NCBI GenBank assembly: GCA_963807355.1 | Contig: CAWEBX010000021.1 | Span: 1 to 64,000 of the forward strand | DNA length: 64,000 nucleotides | From: Nitrobacter sp963807355 | GTDB lineage: Bacteria; Pseudomonadota; Alphaproteobacteria; Rhizobiales; Xanthobacteraceae | Reading direction: 5' to 3' | Shown here: piece after piece, positions 53,447-61,050 of the stretch | How positions within the stretch are numbered: the stretch's first letter is position 1 | Layout of the letters: each line of letters opens with the position of its first letter | Made by a program: the position numbers and the translations under genes | Notes under the pieces: model-generated | What the model saw: only the letters and a program-made list of their open reading frames with translations | The model's database searches: none | What the model was told of the DNA's origin: nothing

Positions 53447-54193
53447 ATGATTGAGTTACTGGTTGCGATGGGCCTGATCGCTGGAGTTGTCGCTTCTCAC
53501 GAAATCGGCTTTCGGCTGGGTTTACTGAAGCGCACGGCTGATGAGCCCTTTGATCGACAAATAAGTCTGGTTCGGACGTCTACGGCCGCTCTGGTTGCGT
53601 TTTTGGTCGGCTTTGCATTTTCGGGCGCAGCATCGCGCTTCACAAATCGGCAAGATCTCATTGTGAAGGAAGCGAACGCGCTCGGAACTGCCTACTTGAG
53701 GGCCGGCACCATAGCCGAGCCTCAACGCGGCGAACTGAAGGCTGCACTGAAGGAGTATTCCGCTGACCGGGTCACACTGCTCAGTCGCGAAGGGCGCGAC
53801 CAAATTATGCCTTTGCTCGCTAAGGTAGGTGGCTTGCATGAACGAATGTGGAGATCTGCGATCACTGCTACTCAGGACAACGCGCCCCTGATGGCGGTGG
53901 TTCTGCCGCCGATCAACGACGTCATTGATCTGCATTCGATGCACCTTGCTATGGCGAGAAGACACCTACCCATTCCGATCATGGCGGTGCTAATGGCAAC
54001 GGCGGCAATCAGTCTTGGAATCATAGGTTTCGGCAATGGTCGTACCGGGCGCCGGTTTTCCTTGCTTGATGCAGTTTATGCAGCCGTTCTTGCGGCCGCG
54101 CTGTGGATGACCATCGACCTGGACTATCCGGGGAGCGGGATGATTGGGGTCAGCAATCGCCCTGTCGTGGAAGCCTTGGCTGCAATGAAATAG
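53447..54193 (+). CDS. DUF4239-like membrane protein
   Basis: From ATG 53447 (MIELLVAMGLIAGVVASHEI) the 248-residue protein has two N-terminal membrane segments, a soluble helical middle (EANALGTAYLRAGTIAEPQR, LKEYSADRVTLLSREGRD) and two C-terminal segments (IPIMAVLMATAAISLGIIGF, LLDAVYAAVLAAALWMTIDL) ending DLDYPGSGMIGVSNRPV. This is the bestrophin-like DUF4239 layout; function is not established. An upstream ATG at 53414 is less likely. Frame intact. Confidence 0.7.
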   Translation: MIELLVAMGLIAGVVASHEIGFRLGLLKRTADEPFDRQISLVRTSTAALVAFLVGFAFSGAASRFTNRQDLIVKEANALGTAYLRAGTIAEPQRGELKAALKEYSADRVTLLSREGRDQIMPLLAKVGGLHERMWRSAITATQDNAPLMAVVLPPINDVIDLHSMHLAMARRHLPIPIMAVLMATAAISLGIIGFGNGRTGRRFSLLDAVYAAVLAAALWMTIDLDYPGSGMIGVSNRPVVEALAAMK

Positions 54194-54541
54194 GCAATTA
54201 GCGTGACACAAGCGTTGGCCAAACGCCAGTTGGACCTCGGGAAAAGGGCATGGGCCTTGAGGCACATGCTCTACGTGAGTCCGGCCTTTGACCCAAGGCG
54301 GACATAGCACAACTGAACATCACAAAACTACAAGGGTCAGTAGGATAGCGAGCGAAGATTCACAGACTTAGTGTTCCCCATGAAGAGCAAAGAGGCTATC
54401 GCTGCGCTGCTTCGCACTTTTCACTCGATCTAAGCGGACGATCACGACCGGCGACGCGGACGCCATGCCGTACCTTCTTGTCGCGTAGTGTTAGCGCGAG
54501 GCTATCGCTATGAGGGCCGCATCTTCAGGCATGAGGTAAAC
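54194..54541. other. Intergenic DNA
   Basis: About 350 bases before the dehydrogenase. An in-frame extension from 54488 adds 18 residues unlike the family. No regulatory motif was assigned. Confidence 0.3.
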
Positions 54542-55534
54542 ATGCGGATCGCAGTCTTTGGAGCAAAGAATTACGAACGCAGACTGCTCGATGAGCTTAA
54601 CGCTCGCCATAAACATGAGATCGTGTATTTTGAGCCGCTGCTTGGTCCCGACACGGCAATATTGGCCGCAGGCTCTCCGGCGGTCGCGGTCTTCGTGAAC
54701 GACCAAGTCGATGCCGACGTCATCCAGCAGCTCGCTGCTGGTGGCACCAAGCTCGTGACGACCCGTTCAACAGGTTACAATCAGATAGACCTCGCGGCCG
54801 CAAAGAAGAGTGGCATCAGGGTTACGCGGGTTACGAATTATTCTCCTAATTCGGTGGCCGAGCATGCGGTGGCGCTGCTTCTCGCGCTCAACCGCAAAAT
54901 TCCACGAGCCTATAACCGGACACGCGACGGCAATTTCGAGCTCGAAGGCCTCATGGGTTTCGACCTCGTCAATCGGACAGTGGCCGTGCTTGGGACGGGG
55001 AGGATCGGCACCATCTTTGGTCGGATCATGAATGGATTTGGTTGCAAGGTGTTAGGCTATGATGCCCACCCCTCGCCTGAATTCGAGAAGTTTGGCCGCT
55101 ATGCCGGGGTGGAGGAAATTCAGGCGGATGCGGACGTCATCTCTCTCCATGCTCCGCTTACGCCGCAAACCAAGCATGTCATCAATGCCAGGACGATCGC
55201 CAAGGTGAAGAAAGGCGCACTCCTGATCAACACAAGTCGCGGCGGCCTCGTCGATACCGAGGCGGCAATTGAGGGACTGAAATCGGGTCAGCTCGGCGGG
55301 ATGGCGATCGACGTTTACGAAAACGAAGCCGGTCTTTTTTTCCGTGATTTGTCCCACTCAATCATCCACGATGATGTGATACAGCGCCTCGTTTCGTTCC
55401 CGAACGTGATCCTCACGGCCCATCAGGCCTTCTTCACGCGTGAGGCGCTTGAAGAGATCATGAACACGACGCTTGCCAATGTCTCGGATTTTGCCGCCGG
55501 TCGGCCGCTCAAGAACGAAGTCAAGGAAACATAA
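54542..55534 (+). CDS. ldhA: D-lactate dehydrogenase (2-hydroxyacid dehydrogenase family)
   Basis: A 330-residue NAD-dependent enzyme interconverting pyruvate and D-lactate. The start MRIAVFGAKNYERRLLDELN matches the family N-terminus. The NAD site is VAVLGTGRIGTIFGRIMNGF. Catalytic residues are visible: Arg in LINTSRGGLVDTEA, Glu in DVYENEAGLFF and His in VILTAHQAFFTREALEEI. LRR-like YNRTRDGNFELEGLMGFDL is typical of LdhA rather than glycerate or phosphoglycerate dehydrogenases. The gene is monocistronic and intact, suggesting this part is outside the decayed elements. Confidence 0.88.
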   Translation: MRIAVFGAKNYERRLLDELNARHKHEIVYFEPLLGPDTAILAAGSPAVAVFVNDQVDADVIQQLAAGGTKLVTTRSTGYNQIDLAAAKKSGIRVTRVTNYSPNSVAEHAVALLLALNRKIPRAYNRTRDGNFELEGLMGFDLVNRTVAVLGTGRIGTIFGRIMNGFGCKVLGYDAHPSPEFEKFGRYAGVEEIQADADVISLHAPLTPQTKHVINARTIAKVKKGALLINTSRGGLVDTEAAIEGLKSGQLGGMAIDVYENEAGLFFRDLSHSIIHDDVIQRLVSFPNVILTAHQAFFTREALEEIMNTTLANVSDFAAGRPLKNEVKET

Positions 55535-55653
55535 TCATGAAAGCATTCGGTGCGCGCGGCGGGTCAGCTTTGCGTCGGGCATGCTCGTTTCCAAAATGCA
55601 CCGCGGAACATTTCCCTAATCAGTTCCGGGAGCCCACTCCAAGTGAGTGGAAG

Positions 55654-55744
55654 AACTATTATGGCGAGTCAATTGCTTATGAGGACTGATGATAGAATGG
55701 ACCAAGTATCATCAGTTCTTTGAGTGCCGTCGGCCTTACGTCAA
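55654..55744. repeat. Hairpin-bearing repeat, copy 2
   Basis: Matches 46929-47019. Perfect 10-bp inverted repeat ACTGATGATA (55685-55694) / TATCATCAGT (55707-55716), 12-base loop. Confidence 0.65.
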
Positions 55745-55964
55745 TAACGAACGAAGAAAAGAACTGCGTGCCTTTGCGTCTTGGTCGCTCGCTACCGGCG
55801 AAAGAACGCAAATGCATTGTGCCCGTGGAATCGAGCGTGCGCGATTGACGGTCTCTTGCCCTGCCTGCAGGATCACGGGCGACGGCAGCGTACCACATAC
55901 CGTCGGCAACTGCGGTTGTCCAAAGAAGAGCGACGGACCGGCGTCATGGTGCCTTCGTCGTTGA
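55689..55964 (+). CDS. Small hypothetical protein beginning inside the hairpin repeat
   Basis: A 91-residue frame starts MIEWTKYHQFFECRRPYVNN in the repeat and continues RRKELRAFASWSLATGERTQ and CPACRITGDGSVPHTVGNCG with several Cys and His. In repeat copy 1 the same start is MIKWTKYHQFFECRR before the frame breaks. The conserved start could mean the repeat is the head of a small gene and not a structural element. No domain recognised. Confidence 0.35.
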   Translation: MIEWTKYHQFFECRRPYVNNERRKELRAFASWSLATGERTQMHCARGIERARLTVSCPACRITGDGSVPHTVGNCGCPKKSDGPASWCLRR

Positions 55965-56320
55965 ACGGGAAGCCGTGATCACAACAGATTGAGACAATGT
56001 AGTGCTCGCAATCGTACTTCCTCATTTATAGGAACGCTTGCAGTCCAGCACTGTCACCGCAACTCAAGATCCGACTCAGTCGAATTGCTTGCCACCCGCG
56101 TCGATTGCCTGCACGACGTCACGAACTTTCAAGCTCTTGTAACGATAGCTAACGATGTGTTCTTTTTCGTCGGCAGCTTTGGACTTTTAGCGGCTCTCAT
56201 CGGGTCGGGACTTATTGTGGCAATGGCCACGGTCTAAATTTCTATTCTCCAACTGGATGGAACAGGATGGAGAACCTGCAATGAGTGATGAGTTGGTTGC
56301 CGCGCTGGCTGGTCACTGGG

Positions 56321-56575
56321 CTACCGAAAGCCGAGATCTGCAAACCATTGAGGAAGGAGATGATACGCGGGATCGGGTTTCACCTTACAGAAGTTGCCAA
56401 TTCGGAAAGTTGATCTCGGACATGACCGAACCTCATATCCGGTTTCGATAGCTACGCAGAATCTCCCATCGCGGACGTAACCAGTTGCGCAGGTTCCACT
56501 CTCAGTGAGATAGATATTCTCAGCCAGAGCTGGCGTCACAGACATCAAAACAGCAATGCCAATAATCGTCTTCAT
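56321..56575 (-). CDS. Small secreted cysteine-containing protein
   Basis: From ATG 56575 (MKTIIGIAVLMSVTPALAEN) an 84-residue precursor with a clear signal peptide. The mature part has four Cys in GTCATGYVRDGRFCVA and SCPRSTFRIGNFCKVK, two repeats of C-x(n)-G-x-F-C form, suggesting two disulfides. Known in Bradyrhizobium-type genomes as exported proteins without function. Frame intact. Confidence 0.6.
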   Translation of the reverse strand: MKTIIGIAVLMSVTPALAENIYLTESGTCATGYVRDGRFCVAIETGYEVRSCPRSTFRIGNFCKVKPDPAYHLLPQWFADLGFR

Positions 56576-56876
56576 GCCACGCCGCTCAAGGTCCAAAAGC
56601 GCCGTCCGGTGCTAGGCATGGCCATCCCTCTTATTGCTCGTGCGCCCACGAGGGACGCCGCTCCGAATTGTCGCCAACGGGGAGCGCAAATCTGCACCGT
56701 AGTCAACTGGCCTCGTTGCGCCGATCCACTGACATGGCGTACCCCGCCGCGCACATCGTCAGCCCCCGACCAAGCCTGTGAAGCGCTGCCACCGCGAGAA
56801 ACGTTTCATCATATGTTGCGGCTCAGCGGATCCGAATTTGCCCTGCAGGCCAACCTGGGGGTTTGAGAAAAATAAG

Positions 56877-57660
56877 ATGAAGAGCCTTTTGCTATCAACC
56901 GTCCTGCTTGTCGCGATCTTTCCGACACTTGCCCAGGCCCAGCTGTGGCCTCAGTCCCAGGCGGATCGGCAGGCGCAAGCGGGCCAGGGCCATGCCCAAG
57001 TCCCGAACTACTGGGCGAATGCCGACGCTCATGAGTGGTCGGAAGCCCAGGTTCAGGCGCTGACGTGGCCTTACTTCAAGCCGACCACGTCGAAGCCGGT
57101 GTTCTCACTTTACGACGCACTCGGAAGACCCGAGAATCTCAAGATCGGCGGCATGTTCCGTTCCCGCATCGAAGGAATCAGCAACCAGTTCCGTCCGGCG
57201 CCTGTCACGTCCGACGACGTGTTGGCCGCTTTCCGCACCAACATTTTCGCCGAGTACGATACCGGCCACAAGGTGAAGATCGGCGCGGAGCTGCTGGACA
57301 GCCGCGGCTATTTGGAGAAGCCGAACTCGTCGGCCTCCACAACAGAGGTGAACGCCCTCGAACTCGGCCAGGCCTATCTCAACTTCGATCTTTCCGACGC
57401 CACCGGCGATGGCTCGAAGAGCAGCCTTACCGCCGGCCGGTTCATTAGGGACATCGGCTCGCGCCGCCTCGTGGCGCGTAACGACTACCGTAACACCATC
57501 AACGCCTTCACTGGCGCCGCCTTCGACTGGCAGGGTGCGAACAAGGATCAGATGACGCTGCTCTGGACCATGCCTCACACCCGGTTGCCCAGCGACATGG
57601 CGGGCATCCTCGACAATGCGATTGTGATCGACCGGGAAAATCTGGACCTGCAGCTTCCCG
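56877..57660 (+). pseudogene. Alginate-export-type porin, C-terminally truncated
   Basis: From ATG 56877 (MKSLLLSTVLLVAIFPTLAQ, signal peptide) the protein reads as the N-terminal part of an AlgE-like outer-membrane barrel: LKIGGMFRSRIEGISNQFRP, FRTNIFAEYDTGHKVKIGAE, GQAYLNFDLSDATG, SSLTAGRFIRDIGSRRLVAR, AFTGAAFDWQGANKDQMTLL. After IVIDRENLDLQ (about 57650) similarity ends and the frame runs on to 57896 through low-complexity sequence. Family members are about 450 residues, so half the barrel is missing. It cannot form a normal pore. Confidence 0.7.
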
Positions 57661-57917
57661 CTGCCGTCGGCCAGCGGTTGGTAAACGCTCCCGATGCCCC
57701 GGATCGACGACGCGCAGTTTCAGCGAAGTCCGGCAGGCTCGCTGCCGTCGCGAGCTGCATGCTTCCAGGGACATCAATTGCCTTGTTGTGCTGTTGGAAT
57801 ACCTTAAGGGTGGATATCCGTGTTTGGCGCTTTAGCGCTGATCCGGCAGGGCTTTCGGCACGTCGCTTCCCAGGGGCGCGCCGGGGCCTATCTTAGGCAA
57901 GCCGTCAGTAGCCATCC

Positions 57918-58217
57918 CTACCCAGTAATCAGCCACGAGCCATTGAGACACGTCACTACGACTCGGTTCGAGCCGCCGCCGGCAACAACAGAGCAATAGT
58001 TCGTTGCGGTGGCGTCCGTCACTTCGAACTGAAATCCCTCGACCGCTGACGATCCGGTAGGAAGACCCGAGGCCGTTGTCCTGGGCAAACGAGGGCGAGA
58101 TGCGAATGTGATGATGTTGCGCGAACCCGCGTCACCAACGGCGGTTAAACCAGTGACCAGCTTATTGACGTAGTTGTCATTAGATCCCGACGTGATGTTG
58201 ACATCGGTGGTCGTATC
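57918..58217 (-). pseudogene. Phage-tail-like C-terminal fragment
   Basis: The minus strand reads VGDAGSRNIITFASRPRLPR and GFQFEVTDATATNYCSVVAG, GGSNRVVVTCLNGSWLITG with a stop at 57918. The VTDATA-x-GGGSN-VxCxNGxW pattern is common at the C-termini of phage tail or capsid-associated proteins. Nothing precedes it except the end of the RHH gene, so this is a scrap left by recombination. Confidence 0.4.
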
Positions 58218-58434
58218 TCCAGCTCCTGAGCGACGTGATCTTGTCACCCGACCTGAACGATACGGTATCGGCAACCAGACACGACGGATCGACACCGCCG
58301 GCGCGAAGGCTGTCGATAACAGAGCGGCGGAGGTATTCAGATTTGGTTTGAAGTTCTCGCCTCGCCGCGAGGTCTATCGCTTCTGAGATCGGTTCGGGTG
58401 CGCGAAACTGTAGAAGCTTGGTGTGATGTTCCAT
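58180..58434 (-). CDS. Ribbon-helix-helix-like small protein, copy 2
   Basis: From ATG 58434: MEHHTKLLQFRAPEPISEAI, DLAARRELQTKSEYLRRSVI, then a conserved tail GGVDPSCLVADTVSFRSGDK. The first 45 residues fit an RHH DNA-binding fold. It is about 95 percent identical at DNA level to 39970-40182, which carries a 2-base insertion. The last residues (WRYDHRCQHHVGI) come from unrelated DNA past the duplication endpoint near 58217. Possibly an antitoxin or element regulator; no partner is seen. Confidence 0.55.
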   Translation of the reverse strand: MEHHTKLLQFRAPEPISEAIDLAARRELQTKSEYLRRSVIDSLRAGGVDPSCLVADTVSFRSGDKITSLRSWRYDHRCQHHVGI

Positions 58435-58559
58435 GACGTATCCGCATGATGATGTCGTGCGGATCACAGTACGTGCAGCGCGCTGAGGTCTGATACCTCA
58501 GTTCTGAGGCGATGGAATTAATCTGATGGGTTTCAGAAATATTGTTGGCGCCTCATGAC

Positions 58560-58600
58560 AAAAACCCGCCGGCAAGGGAGACCCACCGGCGGGTCTTTGG
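58560..58600. terminator. Strong hairpin terminator
   Basis: ACCCGCCGG (58564-58572) pairs perfectly with CCGGCGGGT (58586-58594), flanked by AAAAA and CTTT. It could end transcription from either strand; no gene ends immediately beside it, so it may belong to an unseen small RNA. Confidence 0.6.
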
Positions 58601-58860
58601 TCGGAGATCCGCAGCCAATCCTGGATGGACCTGGCCGCGCACCCCATCCGAACAAATAATAGCCGATGCATCCTGTAGCACAAACTCACTGAAGAGTGAG
58701 CAACTAACATCAGAGATCGGGATTAGGATTACCTTACAGGTCGCGGCAAGATCAGGTTGGTTGTGCTCTCGCGTCTGGTCTTGATCGTGATCGTTTTTGA
58801 AGGGGCGAACTCGCGCCTTCCGGCGGCCAGAGATCGACCCGCGAAAGGGAGACAACGAAC

Positions 58861-59796
58861 ATGGCCACTTATTATCCTCTCGAAGGCACGTCACCCCCAC
58901 CCTCAGAAACTGTCGCCGTAGACGGACCCGTGATCCGCCATATCGGTTTCTCCGACCTTCTTGACGCCTTGCGGCTGGGCTGGGAAGACTTCAAGGCGGT
59001 TCCCAGCCACGCCATCGTCCTTTGCGTTATCTATCCCATAATCGGAATTCTGCTGTGGCGTATGGTGCTCGGCTACTCGGTCTTGCCGATGCTGGTTCCG
59101 ATCGCCGCCGGCTTTGCCTTGATCGGGCCATTTGCGGCGCTTGGACTTTATGAATTGAGCTATCGGCGCGAACTCGGCCAAGAAGCCTCCGCCTGGCATG
59201 CGTTCGGCGTGCTACGGGCGCCGTCGTTTGGATCGATGCTTGGGCTGGGCGCGCTGTTGTTTGCTATTTTTGTCGCTTGGGTGGTATCGGCGCACGCGAT
59301 CTACGTGTCCACCTTCGGTAACACCCCGGCAGCGGCAATTCCCGATTTCTTCACGCAGGTCTTCACCACGTCCGAGGGCTGGCGCATGATCATGGTCGGC
59401 GTCGGCGTCGGATTTCTGTTCGCAGCCGTTGCCTTGTGCATCAGCATTGTGTCGTTCCCGCTGATGCTTCATCAACACGCCGACATGAGCGATGCCATTC
59501 TGACGTCAATGCGCATGGTGGCGAAGAATCCAATCGCGGCCGCGGAATGGGGTCTGATCGTTGCTGTCTTGCTGACGCTCGGGTCGATTCCCATCTTCCT
59601 CGGTCTCACGATCGTCATGCCGTTGCTGGGTCATGCGACGTGGCATCTCTATCGCAAGGCGATCGAGAGCCCCTTAACGTCGTCAGCACACGAGCCCGAG
59701 CAAATTGAGAGAGAGAAGCGCTACGCGGCCGATTTCCCGTCCGTCTTGTTGCCCCCATACGGGCGCAAGCATCGGTTCTTCGATAGTTCGGATTGA
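58861..59796 (+). CDS. DUF2189 membrane protein
   Basis: The 311-residue protein has a short soluble start and six hydrophobic segments: HAIVLCVIYPIIGILLWRMV, LPMLVPIAAGFALIGPFAAL, GLGALLFAIFVAWVVSAHAI, MIMVGVGVGFLFAAVALCIS, IVAVLLTLGSIPIFLGLTIV and more. Conserved DUF2189 signatures are GPFAALGLYELSYRRELGQE, VSFPLMLHQHADMSDAILTS and MPLLGHATWHLYRKAIE. The function is unknown; sometimes near cytochrome genes. A GAAAGGGAG ribosome site lies 12 bases upstream. Frame intact; ends before a bidirectional terminator. Confidence 0.85.
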   Translation: MATYYPLEGTSPPPSETVAVDGPVIRHIGFSDLLDALRLGWEDFKAVPSHAIVLCVIYPIIGILLWRMVLGYSVLPMLVPIAAGFALIGPFAALGLYELSYRRELGQEASAWHAFGVLRAPSFGSMLGLGALLFAIFVAWVVSAHAIYVSTFGNTPAAAIPDFFTQVFTTSEGWRMIMVGVGVGFLFAAVALCISIVSFPLMLHQHADMSDAILTSMRMVAKNPIAAAEWGLIVAVLLTLGSIPIFLGLTIVMPLLGHATWHLYRKAIESPLTSSAHEPEQIEREKRYAADFPSVLLPPYGRKHRFFDSSD

Positions 59797-59906
59797 TGGA
59801 AAAAGGCTCGCTCTCGCAAGGCCGTCTCGATGGCAATCGAGGCGGCCGGCGCGCGCGGATCGCTCAACACAGACTCCCACCGATTATCGTCTTCAGATAG
59901 CCTTGG

Positions 59907-59932
59907 AAAACCCCGCTCCGGCGGGGTTTTCT
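59907..59932. terminator. Bidirectional terminator
   Basis: AAAACCCCGC-TCCG-GCGGGGTTTT (59907-59930): 10-bp stem counting A-T pairs, 4-base loop. It separates the rightward DUF2189 gene from the leftward small gene at 59931. Confidence 0.85.
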
Positions 59933-60167
59933 ATTCCGGCCGCAAATGCGCTTCGATCAACTCCCGAGCTGTTTCGTAGACACGTTGCACAGCAGGATCG
60001 GCACCCTGTTGCATTTCAAGCATCATCAGGGCGTTTTCATAAATCTCATTGGCGTCTTGCTGTGTCAGGACGCCGCGATTGACCAGCGCAGGAATGAGCG
60101 ACGCAAGAAGCGATGACGAAACCAATTCGGACGCCGCGACGGATTCGAGCGGGTCTAGGTCTGTCAT
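59931..60167 (-). CDS. Small conserved helical protein
   Basis: A 78-residue acidic protein: MTDLDPLESVAASELVSSSL, ALVNRGVLTQQDANEIYENA, MLEMQQGADPAVQRVYETAR. Helical with a conserved RGVLTQQDANEIYENAL core seen in Bradyrhizobium hypothetical proteins. Function unknown. The stop lies inside the terminator stem region. Frame intact. Confidence 0.6.
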   Translation of the reverse strand: MTDLDPLESVAASELVSSSLLASLIPALVNRGVLTQQDANEIYENALMMLEMQQGADPAVQRVYETARELIEAHLRPE

Positions 60168-60209
60168 CCAGTGGCCCCATGGGTTAGCAGTCGCGGAAGG
60201 AGGCGCCGG

Positions 60210-60410
60210 TCAGCTCGTTTTCTTCGCAAGTGCGTCCCGCTCGTGGGTGAGTCGCTCCAGTTCTTCCGATTGTTGAGCGATCCTATCTGACACCAAGGCT
60301 TCGCTTTCAGCTCCTGACGTCGCTGTCGCCTGTTCGATCAATTGCCGGATATTGTCCTGGATGATGCCGATCCGGGCATCAATCTCTGAGAGAGTCCGTG
60401 TTCCAGCCAT
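60210..60410 (-). CDS. Small coiled-coil protein
   Basis: From ATG 60410 (MAGTRTLSEIDARIGIIQDN) 66 residues with heptad spacing in IRQLIEQATATSGAESEALV and RIAQQSEELERLTHERDALA. Probably a cytoplasmic coiled coil. It precedes the 59931 gene by 43 bases on the same strand, so they may be cotranscribed. Function unknown. Confidence 0.5.
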   Translation of the reverse strand: MAGTRTLSEIDARIGIIQDNIRQLIEQATATSGAESEALVSDRIAQQSEELERLTHERDALAKKTS

Positions 60411-60434
60411 CAGCAATCCTCCGTATTCCGGCAA

Positions 60435-61050
60435 ATCTTAGCTCATTCTTTGGAGGTAAAATCCATGGGCGCCGTTCACAAGGCCTCCACCTTCAAGATT
60501 AGGTTTGCCGCGGGGTTCCAGATTGCACAAGGTTTCCGCAATTCTCGAGCAGCCCTTCCAGCCCTTCTCTTCTGAAGTAGGGGACCACGCAGTTGTTGGA
60601 TCGGTTTCCTTCCTTATGCGCAGTCAACACCACATCATCGCCATCCAGAAACATCGCCAGCGCAACGCTTGCTGACAACCCATTGACCACCACCAACCCG
60701 GCGACCAACGCCGTGTTCGATGCACCAGTTGCGTATCGTGCCTGGCCGCGGTCAGCAGGATTTCCGGAGCCTGTTGATCCACACGTTGCCCGGTGAAATG
60801 CCAGCAAGCGCCTGTGGAAGGAGGAAGGCAAAGCCGTCCAGATGGCAGCAGATGCCGCGGCCCTCTGCGTGACCGTGCGGCGACAACCTTTGAGAAAGTC
60901 GCGCGTCGCGCCGATTTTCGCCACATCTACGGTGTTTTGCCTGACAATCTGTCTCAGCTGTTGGCGTGCGAACCGTCCGTTTGAGAGTTCCGGCGGCTGG
61001 GTATGGCAGCTGACCTCACTGGGGACAGCGATGCAACATGGAGGCTTAGT
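60435..61050. other. Probable gene debris
   Basis: The minus strand has a protein-like stretch (NTALVAGLVVVNGLSASVAL, AMFLDGDDVVLTAHKEGNRS, about 60720-60590) without start or recognised domain, breaking in neighbouring frames. No intact gene is supported. Confidence 0.35.
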
